A DNA stretch of 64,000 bases from Deltaproteobacteria bacterium (GCA_019237115.1 JAFAHS010000414.1:1-64000), one strand, 5' to 3'; shown: positions 26,451 through 35,291, counted from the stretch's first letter. Notes: generated from the sequence alone by a model not told the origin. Made by a program: numbers and translations.

Positions 26451-26846
26451 TCAGTTGGGACAGGAGACCCCATCCACCATGCAGCCTCCATCGGGGCTAT
26501 ATATGAAGCTGCTGTTAGGCCCATAGTAAGTCGAGGAGCCATTTCCATAGACGGTGGAAGTTCCTCCGTCAGGAGTGACCCTGGATGAGCCTGCGAGTGA
26601 GGCCTGCTGACAAGCGGTGATCAGATTACCGATCGGACCGCCACCCACGTACCCGAAGGTTCCCTGACCATCCATCCAATAGTTGCCGGGTATCACCGGC
26701 ATGCAGCGCTGGATTTGAGCCACTTCTGCGATGCTCAGTTCGCGCCCGTTGACAAATACCCCGGTCTGAGCCGAAGCCGGACGCGCCAAAGTTACGAACA
26801 GCAGAGTCATCGCCGACAAGGCTGCAATCTTTTGTCTACCGTTCAT
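26451..26846 (-). CDS. small secreted protein with conserved NGRELS...GNL region
   Basis: 131 residues from ATG 26846 (longer frame to 27029 is unsupported). Signal peptide MNGRQKIAALSAMTLLFVTL-ARPASAQ. The mature part has VFVNGRELSIAEVAQIQ and GNYWMDGQGTFGYVGGGPIG, followed by a Ser/Gly/Thr/Tyr-rich tail with a predicted disulfide pair at the end (GGCMVDGVSCPN). Proteins with a YWxDxxGxxGxxGG segment of this kind are common and uncharacterised. A near-perfect sigma-54 promoter ends about 42 bp upstream. Confidence 0.75.
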   Translation of the reverse strand: MNGRQKIAALSAMTLLFVTLARPASAQTGVFVNGRELSIAEVAQIQRCMPVIPGNYWMDGQGTFGYVGGGPIGNLITACQQASLAGSSRVTPDGGTSTVYGNGSSTYYGPNSSFIYSPDGGCMVDGVSCPN

Positions 26847-26887
26847 CGTTGCCACCCTCTTTATTTGCTCTCTCTCAAAGAGGCATC

Positions 26888-26903
26888 GGCAAACCTCATG
26901 CCA
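26888..26903 (-). promoter_or_regulatory. sigma-54 promoter (-24/-12) for the 26451 gene
   Basis: On the minus strand TGGCAT-GAGGT-TTGCC, a close match to TGGCAC-N5-TTGC(A/T), with GG-N10-GC spacing. Predicted start of transcription is near 26877, 31 bases before ATG 26846. No copy of the 18-bp palindrome found near the other sigma-54 promoters is seen upstream (26920-27080), so another activator may act here. Confidence 0.75.
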
Positions 26904-27279
26904 TTCTGAGGATGCCGATTTGAGTTCTTGCATGCGAAAATTTCTCGCTATTCCGGCGGGTTTTACCAAGAGGAACGGGTGGTACGTGTCACCGGCACTT
27001 AGCATCCTGCTCCAACCCTGATGCAGCACCAGGCCCCAAGCGTCGCCCAGCCATTGGATTTGCCTGCAAACGCGATCTGTCTACACACCCCTCGCGTCGC
27101 CCCTGCACAACCGAATTCACGATCAGGGTTGGTTGTTTCGCTTTGAATGTCTGGCAGGCACGGCTTGTGAACGTTGTCCGCGCCGTGATTTTCCAACCTG
27201 GGCAGTTTGTGGCGCTCGCTCTCGAGATGCGCTCAGGTTAAGTGTGGTGACGGTCTTTTGCGACCGGAGGGTTTTGAGA

Positions 27280-28048
27280 ATGTCCAGTGCGCCTCTTACC
27301 CAGAGAGAGATCGCTGACCGGTTGCGCAACGAGAATCTCGATGTGTGGATCGAACCGTGGTGGGCGACGCAAGGCACAGCGAAGCGGGGTGCGCTTGAGT
27401 TGATGACGGCCATTCTTCCTGTTCCGATCGCGGAGAAGCTTTCTGTGCTGGATCTTTGCTGCGGACCCACGATGTCGGGCGCGTCATTCGTTCTCGCTTT
27501 CCCAAAGCATGCGTGGATTGCCTCGATCGCGACCCGTTCCCTATTGAGCCTCTGCGCGGCACTGAACGCGCGGGTCGGGATTGAGGGCGAAATCTTTACC
27601 CGCGATATGTGGAAGTCCGATTGGAGTGCCGGTCTCTCCAACAACTACGACGCCATCGCCACCGGCCAATGCTCTTCATTGGTTCAATGTTGCGCGCATA
27701 GCGGAACTTTTCAGAGACTTGTTTCGACTGCTCCGGCCGGGCGGAGTTTTCGTGTTTCTGGAGCCGGCATCCGCCGAAGCGAGGTTTGCCGGGGAATTTG
27801 GTGAATGGAAGTGGCAGCAGGCGAACCGTTACGATCCGGAAACTTGGGAGCGGTTCTGGGCACGCGTGAATGCGCTTCTCGGTTACGACCACACGCCGCT
27901 CCTCAAGACAGAGGATCTGGGCCTCATCGGCGACGATGGCATCCCCGTGTCCGAGTGGGTTCGTTTGCTTGAGAGCGCGGGTTTCCGAAGCTGCGATGTT
28001 CTGTTGAGGAGTGCTGAGAAATTAGTTGTGGCTTCGGCGAAGCCTTGA
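27280..28048 (+). pseudogene. class I SAM-dependent methyltransferase, disrupted by three frameshifts
   Basis: ATG 27280 has GGAGG upstream and begins a normal methyltransferase (about 256 residues if restored). The frame is lost near 27468-27470 (after LCCGP, where the expected DVGRVIRSRFPKACVDCLDR is found in the -1 frame), restored near 27539-27541 by an extra C (back to LLSLCAALNARVGIEGE), and lost again near 27666-27670 where the frame switches to NALHWFNVARIAELFRDLF and continues to 28048 with LLRPGGVFVFLEPA. Each piece reads as typical methyltransferase (motif I LCCGPGD-type, post-motif LLRPGG). Sequencing error could cause some of this, but three events favour a decayed gene. Confidence 0.75.
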
Positions 28049-28228
28049 TTTGTCAGCCAGCGTTGAATTAGGTGAGTATCAGGACGACCGGCAGCTACAT
28101 GAAGCACGAAGTTGTTTCGGATTTCCAAGTCGAGCGGATGGGGCGCAACCTGTTTAAGTTAGACTCTTCCACTACCTGGTTTCCGTCGAAATAACCCCTA
28201 ACTCCCCAGGGGACTGTTGGCCCCAGAA

Positions 28229-28246
28229 TGTTCAATCATTTGAACA
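28229..28246. promoter_or_regulatory. 18-bp palindrome, site A1
   Basis: TGTTCAATCATTTGAACA, a perfect palindromic TGTTCAA-N4-TTGAACA (the flanks GAA/TTC extend it to 10-bp arms). Centre about 110 bp upstream of the predicted sigma-54 start at 28347; a likely enhancer site of the NtrC-type regulator encoded at 32327. Confidence 0.7.
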
Positions 28247-28252
28247 TTCGGT

Positions 28253-28270
28253 TGTTCGAGATTTTGAACA
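28253..28270. promoter_or_regulatory. 18-bp palindrome, site A2
   Basis: TGTTCGAGATTTTGAACA: the same TGTTC(N)A-N4-TTGAACA layout, 24 bp from site A1 (centre to centre), centre about 86 bp upstream of the predicted start. Confidence 0.65.
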
Positions 28271-28320
28271 GCTTCTGCGCCTCCTGCCTTGGGTTTGCTT
28301 AAAAACTGCCGCGGTGTCCA

Positions 28321-28336
28321 TGGCATCAAGCTTGTA
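28321..28336 (+). promoter_or_regulatory. sigma-54-like promoter of the PAP2 gene
   Basis: TGGCAT-CAAGC-TTGTA. The -24 element is good, the -12 element has GT where GC is usual, so it is weaker than the others. Start predicted near 28347, 28 bases before GTG 28375. Confidence 0.6.
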
Positions 28337-28374
28337 GGCACCAACGCGGGGGCCTCGCGGTCGGAGCCGGGTGC

Positions 28375-29277
28375 GTGGAAGCCACTGGTTTGGAGTCCAG
28401 CATAAGCAGAAGAGCAAGCGCCGGCCTTGTGCTGGTTCTGCAGATGCTTCTGTTGCTCGCCTGCGCAGGCGCGGCTTTTGCCCAGACCGCGTCTCTCAGG
28501 ACCCAGCTGACTTCCGATTTCAAGTATGTCGCGAACAACACGGCCGGCGATGTCATTGACGTCGTCACGGCTCCACTTCATTTGAAGCAGGTTCCCGAGC
28601 TGCTGTCTTCGCCGAAATTCTACCTGGTTCTCGGGGGTGCCGCGGCCTTATGGGGTGGATCATTCGCACTCGACCAGACCATGCGAAGTCATTTGCGCAG
28701 CATGTCATCCGGCGACGCGGACGCCCTTCAAGATATCAGCTACGGCTCGGTCGCAGCCGCGACGGGCCTTTTGTATGGCTACGGGTTGTACAAAGACGAC
28801 GACCGTGCCCGGCAATACGCAATTACCGGTGGCATGGGAGCGGGCGTTGCGACCTTGCTGAACATCGGAATCAAGGCCGCCTTTGGGCGATTGCGCCCGT
28901 CGCAGAGCAGCAGCCACACCGCCTTCTTTAGCGGCGGTCAGTCGTTCGTGTCGGGAGACGTAACGCCTCTGTTCGGCCTGGCCTGCGGCGTCAGCGAGTA
29001 TTACCACAACACATGGTACGTTGCTTTTCCAGTTTACTCGCTGGCACTCCTTGATGGCTTTGGGCGCATGGGAAACGACGCGCACTGGTTTTCGGACGTG
29101 ATTGGAGCGGCACTGCTCGGGGTGGGTACCACAGAACTGCTCATATGGCTTCACAAGCAGCATGAGCTCAACCCCGACCGCTTTAGGATTTTCCCGGTCA
29201 ACTCCTCACAATCGGGTCCTGGTTCTCGCGCGCAAAGCTACACACCCATAGGTGGGGGTATAGCATTCAGCTGGTAG
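28375..29277 (+). CDS. PAP2 superfamily phosphatase, secreted or envelope-bound
   Basis: 300 residues starting GTG (CGGAG about 10 bases before). A signal-like segment GLVLVLQMLLLLACAGAAFA ends in AQT. PAP2 motifs: KAAFGRLRP (C1), QSFVSGDV (C2; usual PSGH has Gly-Asp here and no His), and FGRMGNDAHWFSDV (C3, with the nucleophile His). Three or more hydrophobic stretches (VLGGAAALWGG, GGMGAGVATLL, DVIGAALLGVG) fit the helical PAP2 fold. It probably dephosphorylates lipid phosphates such as undecaprenyl-PP or phosphatidate in the periplasm. A sigma-54 promoter with paired palindromes lies directly upstream. Confidence 0.88.
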   Translation: MEATGLESSISRRASAGLVLVLQMLLLLACAGAAFAQTASLRTQLTSDFKYVANNTAGDVIDVVTAPLHLKQVPELLSSPKFYLVLGGAAALWGGSFALDQTMRSHLRSMSSGDADALQDISYGSVAAATGLLYGYGLYKDDDRARQYAITGGMGAGVATLLNIGIKAAFGRLRPSQSSSHTAFFSGGQSFVSGDVTPLFGLACGVSEYYHNTWYVAFPVYSLALLDGFGRMGNDAHWFSDVIGAALLGVGTTELLIWLHKQHELNPDRFRIFPVNSSQSGPGSRAQSYTPIGGGIAFSW

Positions 29278-29359
29278 CTGCGCGTCCGTGCGCGCAGGCT
29301 TTTTCTCAGCATGCAATGGAAGTTTCGAAGGTGGTAATGGCCGGGCCTGGTGTGCGAGC

Positions 29360-29377
29360 TGTTCCAAAATTTGAACG
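29360..29377. promoter_or_regulatory. 18-bp palindrome, site B1
   Basis: TGTTCCAAAATTTGAACG follows the TGTTCNA-N4-TTGAAC layout. Centre about 128 bp upstream of the predicted sigma-54 start at 29496. Confidence 0.65.
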
Positions 29378-29390
29378 AGATCCGCCGCAT

Positions 29391-29408
29391 TGTTTCAAGT
29401 TTCGAACA
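29391..29408. promoter_or_regulatory. 18-bp palindrome, site B2
   Basis: TGTTTCAAGTTTCGAACA follows the same layout with two changes, centre 31 bp from B1 and about 97 bp upstream of the start. Confidence 0.6.
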
Positions 29409-29469
29409 AGAGACTGACCTCGCTCTTCATTTGTTCTTTGCTCAACTAGACCGTAGGGGTTGCATCCGG

Positions 29470-29485
29470 CGGCATCTTGCTTGCA
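29470..29485 (+). promoter_or_regulatory. sigma-54 promoter of the outer-membrane lipoprotein gene
   Basis: CGGCAT-CTTGC-TTGCA, GG-N10-GC spacing, the full -12 element. Start predicted near 29496, giving a leader of about 205 bases before GTG 29702, long enough for extra control. Confidence 0.75.
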
Positions 29486-29701
29486 CCAGTCCGAGTTTTC
29501 TAGGAGAACGATCGCAGGGCGAGTTCAAATCCTTTTGTACGGGAATCAGCTCGTCGGGCCCACGATTCAGTCAGTAGAGCTTTTCTTGCGTCAAGGGGAA
29601 GCTGGATCGGCTTGTGTTCCAGGCCTCGAGGCGGGGTTAGGCACTTGCTTGAAGTCGCGAGACGATTTCTTCGGAATCGTTCTCGTCGGGGGAGCGGGCT
29701 C

Positions 29702-30868
29702 GTGTTCAAGCTACAGCTATCGGGTGCCGTTTTTCTGGTTCTTGCCCTGATTCCGGGCTGCTCCGGGACCTCCATATCTCTGCCGCCGCCACCGCCAATG
29801 CCGCAAATCGATCGGCCCACTGCCGAGGGAGCGGTACTCGGAACCTTGGCGGGAAGCTACCTGACTGCGCTGGTCGCACTTAATCAGGGGATTGGCAATG
29901 GTCAAAATACCGCGCCGTTTATCCCTGTGGGCGCGGCGGTGGGCGCTTTGGCAGGTGGCGCGATTGGATACTGGGTTGGGCAGAATTATCCTTCGCCACC
30001 TGAGACTGGGCCGATCGGGCCCCCTGATCTGGTCGCGCCGCGCCGGCATCAGTTCGACTTGTCGGTTTATAACATGTCGGGCTTCACCGGCCCGGGTAGC
30101 GTCGTGAGGGTGCGGGAGTTCACCATCGAGGGCAACGCGCTGGACTTTTCCTCGTTGGGACTCAATTACCAGCAGATGCCGACGATCGAAGGCCGCTTCT
30201 GGTTCACTAACGTCGACGCGCTGGACGTGAAATTCCGTTACACCGATATCGGGGCCCATAAATTTCAGAGCCGGCCGATATTCTACAACGGCTCCAAGAT
30301 CAAAGGCGGTATAGTGCTGAACACTGATCCTTGGGAGTGGTTCACACTCGGCATCTTTTACGAGCGTCGTTTGCGACCGCTCTACAGCGCTTATGAGGAA
30401 AAGTGGCCTGCTTGGCTGCAAAAGTGGGACCTCCGCGCCAGGGCCGGCGTCGAGTACACCTACATCGATTTCGCAATCGACAGCGGCAGCGCCCCAATCG
30501 CTCCCAACTCCAAAGGCGAGGAAACGGTCGAGGACTTCTATCATCAGGCAATGCCGGTACCGATCATCGGCATGGACGCCTACCGGCGCATCAATGACAA
30601 CTTTATTTTCAACCCCTCGGTGCAGGGCGGATGGATAAATCGGTGGAATTCGCTGCGCGACGAAGGTGGCATTATCTGGTCCTCGCAGAACCAGGTCGAA
30701 GGGCACCTGCGCATGCTTTATTCCAATCGCGCCTGGCTCGGTCCGGTACAGCCGATGCTCGGCATATTCTTCTACCACTACAGCCAGTTGGAAGATTCCC
30801 ACGAGGATGGGAACTTCCTGCGCTGGTTCTCGTTGGGACCCGAGTACGGGATTACGCTCAGTTTCTGA
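29702..30868 (+). CDS. outer-membrane lipoprotein with beta-barrel-like domain
   Basis: 388 residues from GTG 29702 (GGGGGAG upstream); a longer frame begins at 29612 but places the signal inside the protein. The signal FKLQLSGAVFLVLALIPGC has a lipobox (I-P-G-C). Then comes a Pro-rich linker, Gly-rich hydrophobic hairpins (AEGAVLGTLAGSYL, PVGAAVGALAGGAIGYWVG) like those of glycine-zipper lipoproteins, and from about residue 130 alternating beta strands rich in Trp/Tyr/Phe (RFWFTNVDALDVKFRYT, WEWFTLGIFYERRLRPLY) ending in F. Probably sits in the outer membrane. Controlled by a sigma-54 promoter with the palindrome pair B1/B2. Confidence 0.8.
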   Translation: MFKLQLSGAVFLVLALIPGCSGTSISLPPPPPMPQIDRPTAEGAVLGTLAGSYLTALVALNQGIGNGQNTAPFIPVGAAVGALAGGAIGYWVGQNYPSPPETGPIGPPDLVAPRRHQFDLSVYNMSGFTGPGSVVRVREFTIEGNALDFSSLGLNYQQMPTIEGRFWFTNVDALDVKFRYTDIGAHKFQSRPIFYNGSKIKGGIVLNTDPWEWFTLGIFYERRLRPLYSAYEEKWPAWLQKWDLRARAGVEYTYIDFAIDSGSAPIAPNSKGEETVEDFYHQAMPVPIIGMDAYRRINDNFIFNPSVQGGWINRWNSLRDEGGIIWSSQNQVEGHLRMLYSNRAWLGPVQPMLGIFFYHYSQLEDSHEDGNFLRWFSLGPEYGITLSF

Positions 30869-31456
30869 CCGCTAACTGAAAGGCTGGTGATTCGCCGTCG
30901 CCAAAGTGGCGCTCGCAGGTTCGTCGAGGCGGATTGCCAACGGTTCGCGGACATGAGGAAAAACCACCCGCTGAAGACAGACCGGAAAGAGACGCCCGGG
31001 AACCTCTAGCGCGTTCGTGACGAAGACCTCGTCGGTTGTACTGACCGGTTCAAGGCAAAAGACACCGCCGATTCTCGGCGTCACGTCCTCAGCAGCCGGG
31101 CTTCAATGCCTCTTTCCGGTTCGGGATGCCAACGTGATCCGAGCTCCGATATTTGAGCTTTACGGCAGCAGCTTTCTCAATAGTCCTGCAACCTTCAACG
31201 GCGACGTGATCGCGCCCGGGCACGGCATTTTCTACTTCCGGCACGACCTGGTTCACCATTCTATGAGCGCCGTATTGCGCTGTGGCTTACTCGCACCTTG
31301 GAAAATACAGGTCGCCTGCCTACGTCTGGTTCGTTTTGGATGGGATATGGCCCGCCCGCTGCGAGATCAAAATGCGTAAGCTGCGGAGATCTTTTCAATC
31401 CGCGGATTATGTGAGACACCAGCCTGGTTGGCGCACCGACGTACCAACACATCGCA
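30869..31456. other. intergenic region, nothing assigned
   Basis: About 590 bp. Plus-strand frames at 31017 and 31282 look random in composition and lack ribosome sites. No copy of the 18-bp palindrome and no sigma-54 box was found. Confidence 0.4.
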
Positions 31457-32281
31457 GTGAAGCAGACCTCCGTCCGGCCGGGACCGGGAGACCAATTGCC
31501 GACGCTTATTTCATTCGCAGAGAGGGTGCTGAGGTCAAAACGGCCGTTTGTCCTGTTTCACACCCGGACGGTTACCGCGGCGGTGCTTGAAAGGGCGATT
31601 GAGGAGAACAGGAGTATCGACCTTGATGTCTGCGTCGACGAGCACGGGCAACCATACCTGGGCCATTCCAAAGAGTTTCACGAAAAAACCTGGACGCCTT
31701 TCTTCAAGACCATGCCCTTGTGGGAAGCAGTAGAGGCTGTCGCAAAGTCTGAGATTCCTGCGATCGTTGACTGCAAACACGTCGACGCCTGGCCCATCGT
31801 CGAAGAAGTGATCACTCGCATCGGCCCCCATCGATGTCTGGTTCACTCCTTCGTCAAGGAGTTCAAATTCCATCATAGCCGCATGCAAGGAGAACCGGAC
31901 GTCCTGACCGTATGGTCGTCTCTGGAAACCCTGCAATCAGTGAAACAGAAATTTCCCCTGGTGACCACGACCGCGAGTGCCAGTTGGCTACCCAACGACA
32001 CATTGTTTTCACGCGGACACGAGTCGCTGCTCGATCAGATCAGGCGCCTACTCAAAGAGTATCGTGTCGATACAGTATGTCTGAATGTTCCAGATAGAAC
32101 CTTCTCAGACAGATCTTTGCGCTATTTTCTGGAACAAGGGATCATTCCCCACATCCGAATCGACTATATGGACCCGAGAGAACTCTCCGAGGTCTACCTG
32201 GGCGAAACCGACCGATTGGAGTGGGCCTCACAGGGACACTCCGCAAGAGCGCAACAGGATTTCGAGAATGCAAAGGGGTAA
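31457..32281 (+). CDS. GDPD/PLC-like TIM-barrel protein
   Basis: 274 residues; the start is uncertain (GTG 31457 has no ribosome site, TTG 31496 also possible). Early segments FVLFHTRTVTAAVLERAIEE and RSIDLDVCVDEHGQPYLGHS match the glycerophosphodiester phosphodiesterase layout of a first strand, then a D/E metal pair in (I)DLDV-x-(V)DEHG, then a His; later strands are IPAIVDCKH, RCLVHSFVKEFKFHH and VDTVCLNVPDR. The His at the HRG position reads FHTR. A phosphodiester or a related substrate is likely, and an envelope lipid role would suit the neighbours. Convergent with the NtrC-type regulator 45 bp away. Confidence 0.6.
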   Translation: MKQTSVRPGPGDQLPTLISFAERVLRSKRPFVLFHTRTVTAAVLERAIEENRSIDLDVCVDEHGQPYLGHSKEFHEKTWTPFFKTMPLWEAVEAVAKSEIPAIVDCKHVDAWPIVEEVITRIGPHRCLVHSFVKEFKFHHSRMQGEPDVLTVWSSLETLQSVKQKFPLVTTTASASWLPNDTLFSRGHESLLDQIRRLLKEYRVDTVCLNVPDRTFSDRSLRYFLEQGIIPHIRIDYMDPRELSEVYLGETDRLEWASQGHSARAQQDFENAKG

Positions 32282-32326
32282 GCGCAGCTCGAACACCAGG
32301 GTACCGTCCGCAGGGGCGATTGAAGC

Positions 32327-33733
32327 TCAGGTTTCTGCGCTTTTGATCCGGTGCTTGCCGAGTTTGTACGAGAGGTCGCTGCGCGAGAGTCCCAAACGCC
32401 GAGCGACTTCAGCCTGGGCGCCGCCAGTCATTTTGAGCGCCCGCTGAATTACCGCTTTTTCGAGCGAGGCAAGAAATTCTCTCAGGTCGTGCGTCTCCGG
32501 CATCATCTCGGCAAACTGCGCAGCCGTGGGCGCGGCGTAGTTGCGGTGCCCTGCTCCGTCAGTCTTTCGTGCCCCCGGTACGGGTAGGGTTTCCAACGTG
32601 ATTTCCTCTTCGGTGGAGAGGATACAGGCCCGTTCAATCAGGTTGCGCAGCTCGCGGATATTCCCGGGAAAGTCATAACTAAGCAGTGCCTGCGTTGCGT
32701 CGGCAGTGATTCGTCGGGGGCGGGTCTTCAAGTCCTGGGCGACCTGCCTCAGGAAGAGAGCGCAAAGCTCGGGTAGGTCTTCACGATGGTCGCGCAAGGG
32801 GGGAACCATCAGCGGGACCACCGCGAGCCGGTAGTAAAGGTCTTCGCGAAAGCGGCCTTCTTCTACTCGTTGTTTTAAATCTCGGTGAGTAGCGACCAGC
32901 AATCGCACATCGGTCCGCCGAGCCTTGGTCGATCCGAGGCGAGTGACAAGGCCATCGGTTAGCACGCGCAGCAGTTTCGCCTGCGCGGGCAGCGACATCT
33001 CTGCAGCCTCATCAAGAAACAGCGTTCCCTCGTGGGCAGCCTCGAACAAACCCTCGCGCGTCCGGTCGGCACCGGTGAACGCGCCCCGCTCGTGTCCGAA
33101 CAGTTCGCTCTCGAGAAGGGTTTCCGTGAAGGCGGCGCAATTTACCGCGACCAGTGGCTTTCCGGCCCGGGTGCTGCTGCGATGGATCGCTCGGGCAACC
33201 AGCTCCTTACCAGTTCCAGTTTCCCCGGTGATGAGGACCGTGGCGTTGGTCGGCGCCACTCGACCGATTTTCGCGCGCAGCTCCCGAATCGGGGCGCTGC
33301 ACCCGGTTATCTCGGACGAGCCTTCCAGGCGTACGACCGTATCGCGAAGCCGGCTGTTTTCGCGCACCAGGCGAGTGTGTTCCATCGCGCGCTCGGCGGA
33401 GGCGAGCAGTACTTCCGGAACGAAGGGTTTGGTGATGAAATCAAACGCTCCGCGCCGCATGCTCTCCACCGCCAGTTCGATGGTCGCGAACGCGGTGAGT
33501 AATACCACCGAGAGGGTCGGATCGGCCTCGCGCGCAGCCGCGAGTACATCGAGTCCTTCGCCATCGCCCATTTTCTGGTCGGTTATGATCGCGTCAAGGC
33601 TGTACTCCGCGATCGCGCGACGCGCATCGTTGACGCCGGCAGCTTCGACGACTTCGTGATGCTCCTGCTTGAGATTGGAGATCAATATCCGCCGGAGGTG
33701 AGGCTCGTCATCGACGACCAGTATCTTGCCCAT
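32327..33733 (-). CDS. sigma-54-dependent response regulator (NtrC family)
   Basis: 468 residues in three domains. Receiver 1-120 has D8-D9, phospho-acceptor D52 (IITDQKM), T80 and K102. The AAA+ domain has Walker A GETGTGKE (170-177), the intact sigma-54 contact loop GAFTGA (217-222), Walker B GTLFLDEA (236-243) and R-finger segments. The C-terminal Fis-type HTH is near 425-465 (ALKMTGGAQAEVARRLGLSR). All parts for phosphorylation-dependent open-complex formation are present. The upstream gene is its kinase (9-bp gap). The likely DNA target is the TGTTCAA-N4-TTGAACA palindrome found near its own promoter and two neighbours. Confidence 0.96.
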   Translation of the reverse strand: MGKILVVDDEPHLRRILISNLKQEHHEVVEAAGVNDARRAIAEYSLDAIITDQKMGDGEGLDVLAAAREADPTLSVVLLTAFATIELAVESMRRGAFDFITKPFVPEVLLASAERAMEHTRLVRENSRLRDTVVRLEGSSEITGCSAPIRELRAKIGRVAPTNATVLITGETGTGKELVARAIHRSSTRAGKPLVAVNCAAFTETLLESELFGHERGAFTGADRTREGLFEAAHEGTLFLDEAAEMSLPAQAKLLRVLTDGLVTRLGSTKARRTDVRLLVATHRDLKQRVEEGRFREDLYYRLAVVPLMVPPLRDHREDLPELCALFLRQVAQDLKTRPRRITADATQALLSYDFPGNIRELRNLIERACILSTEEEITLETLPVPGARKTDGAGHRNYAAPTAAQFAEMMPETHDLREFLASLEKAVIQRALKMTGGAQAEVARRLGLSRSDLSYKLGKHRIKSAET

Positions 33734-33742
33734 GAATCATTC

Positions 33743-35152
33743 CTATTGGCCCGAGGGGCTGGCGCGCGAGGGAATTTCGATCGAGAAGCAGACTCGTCCC
33801 GGTTCGTTGCTCCCTAATACGACGTCGCCGCCATGCGCGCGTGCGATGTTGCGTGCGATGGGCAGACCAAGCCCGTTGCCGCCCGGTTTGGTAGTGAACA
33901 ATGGTTCGAAAATGCGCTTCGCGACGTCCGGGGGAATCGGGGCCGCCGGGCCAACTACGTCGATGCGAATCGCGCCGCTCCCATCTTGCCCGGCGTTGAG
34001 CTTGACCGAATCGCCGCGGGGACACGCATCGATCGCGTTTAGGACCAGGTTGAGAAGTGCTTGTTGTATCTGGGTCGCGTCGAACTCGCCCTCCAGCTCT
34101 CCGGCGGCGGAGACATCAATCGCCACCCCCTCGTTAGCCGCGTGTGCGCGGGCGACGGTGGCCACGTAGTTCACGGTATCGGCGAGATTCCCAGGTGCGA
34201 GTTGCGCGGTGCGGGGACGCGCGTAGAGCAGGAAGTCGGTGGTCAACCGCTCGAGGCGCATAGCTTCCTTGGCGGCGATGGCAAACATTTCCTCTCGCTC
34301 CTCGTCGTTTTGGCCCGGGCGCACAGCAGTGGCAAGCGAACTGGAGATCATCGCCACCGGGTTTCGAATCTCATGAGCCAGCGCGCGGGCCAATCGGCCA
34401 ACCGCAGCGAGCTTCTCCTCGGAAAGCAATCGCTCGCGAGTGCGGGCGAGTTCCTCGAGACTGCGCATGAACCGCCCTTCGCGGGTTCGGAGATTGTTCA
34501 CCAGCAGCCAGACCAGTACTCCCATTACCGCGTAGATAACCGACATCGCGCCCGCCTCGATGTATTCCCCAAACTTGAGCCCCCAGGCCCCCATGAAGCT
34601 GATGAAGACCGCCAAGAGGATCACCGCGCTGGTCGCACCGAGTCCAAGCCTGAATGCCGCTTCCAGGATCGGGATTAGCATGAGGGCGTAATAGGCTGAG
34701 TCTCCTCGGATGGTCAGAGAGGTCAGCACCAGCGCAAGCGTCGAATTGAATCCAAGCGACCAGTAGGTGAAGATCCGTTGGGTTGGTTTGGAAAGCTGAA
34801 CGCTCCGGTTGCGAATCCAGACCAGATGAATCGCCTGGACCACGAAACCCACCGCCAGGACAAAAACCACCGAGGCGGTGGGTTTGCTTCTGACCAGTCT
34901 TGAGATTTCCTCAAGTACGAGGAGCGCTCCTATGAGCATCAGGTTCAGGGATGCAAATACCAACTCCTGGCCACGAAACGAGTCCTGATCCTCGGCTGCC
35001 AGCGCGAAACCATCTCCGCCCATCGCCTTGGCCAGAGCGCTGACCGCCCAAGACTCCGACCTGGATCTGTCGTGATTCAATCGCGATTGCATCTCGACCG
35101 CCGTTTTTGAGGCCCCGCGCAGCTTCGTTCGAGCAAAATTCCCTTTCACCAT
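33743..35152 (-). CDS. sensor histidine kinase, six-helix membrane sensor, partner of the NtrC-type regulator
   Basis: About 469 residues from ATG 35152; TTG 35197 and GTG 35149 are other starts. The sigma-54 transcript is predicted to begin at 35203, leaving only 6 bases for the TTG start, which favours 35152 or 35149. Six hydrophobic helices (for example FASLNLMLIGALLVL, AVILLAVFISFMGAW, VIYAVMGVLVWLLV) precede the H-box RALAHEIRNPVAM (H260). The N-box QQALLNLVLNAIDACP is normal; the G1 region reads DVVGPAAPIP instead of D-x-G-x-G, while the later FEPLFTTKPGGNGLGL is normal. Probably senses something in or near the membrane. Confidence 0.92.
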   Translation of the reverse strand: MVKGNFARTKLRGASKTAVEMQSRLNHDRSRSESWAVSALAKAMGGDGFALAAEDQDSFRGQELVFASLNLMLIGALLVLEEISRLVRSKPTASVVFVLAVGFVVQAIHLVWIRNRSVQLSKPTQRIFTYWSLGFNSTLALVLTSLTIRGDSAYYALMLIPILEAAFRLGLGATSAVILLAVFISFMGAWGLKFGEYIEAGAMSVIYAVMGVLVWLLVNNLRTREGRFMRSLEELARTRERLLSEEKLAAVGRLARALAHEIRNPVAMISSSLATAVRPGQNDEEREEMFAIAAKEAMRLERLTTDFLLYARPRTAQLAPGNLADTVNYVATVARAHAANEGVAIDVSAAGELEGEFDATQIQQALLNLVLNAIDACPRGDSVKLNAGQDGSGAIRIDVVGPAAPIPPDVAKRIFEPLFTTKPGGNGLGLPIARNIARAHGGDVVLGSNEPGRVCFSIEIPSRASPSGQ

Positions 35153-35213
35153 CACCTTGATTGGTCGTAAGCAGTCAAGCCTGATTAGCACGCTCAAAAA
35201 AGTTTAGTTCCAA

Positions 35214-35229
35214 GGCAAAGGCGATGCCG
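35214..35229 (-). promoter_or_regulatory. sigma-54 promoter of the kinase/regulator operon
   Basis: On the minus strand CGGCAT-CGCCT-TTGCC with GG-N10-GC spacing. Start predicted near 35203. Palindromes C1 and C2 are about 98-128 bp upstream, so the operon is probably autoregulated. Confidence 0.7.
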
Positions 35230-35291
35230 TCAGGCATTCGTGGAAATCTTGAGAGATCGCATCGAGGTCACAGAGTGATGGGCAAGACTCA

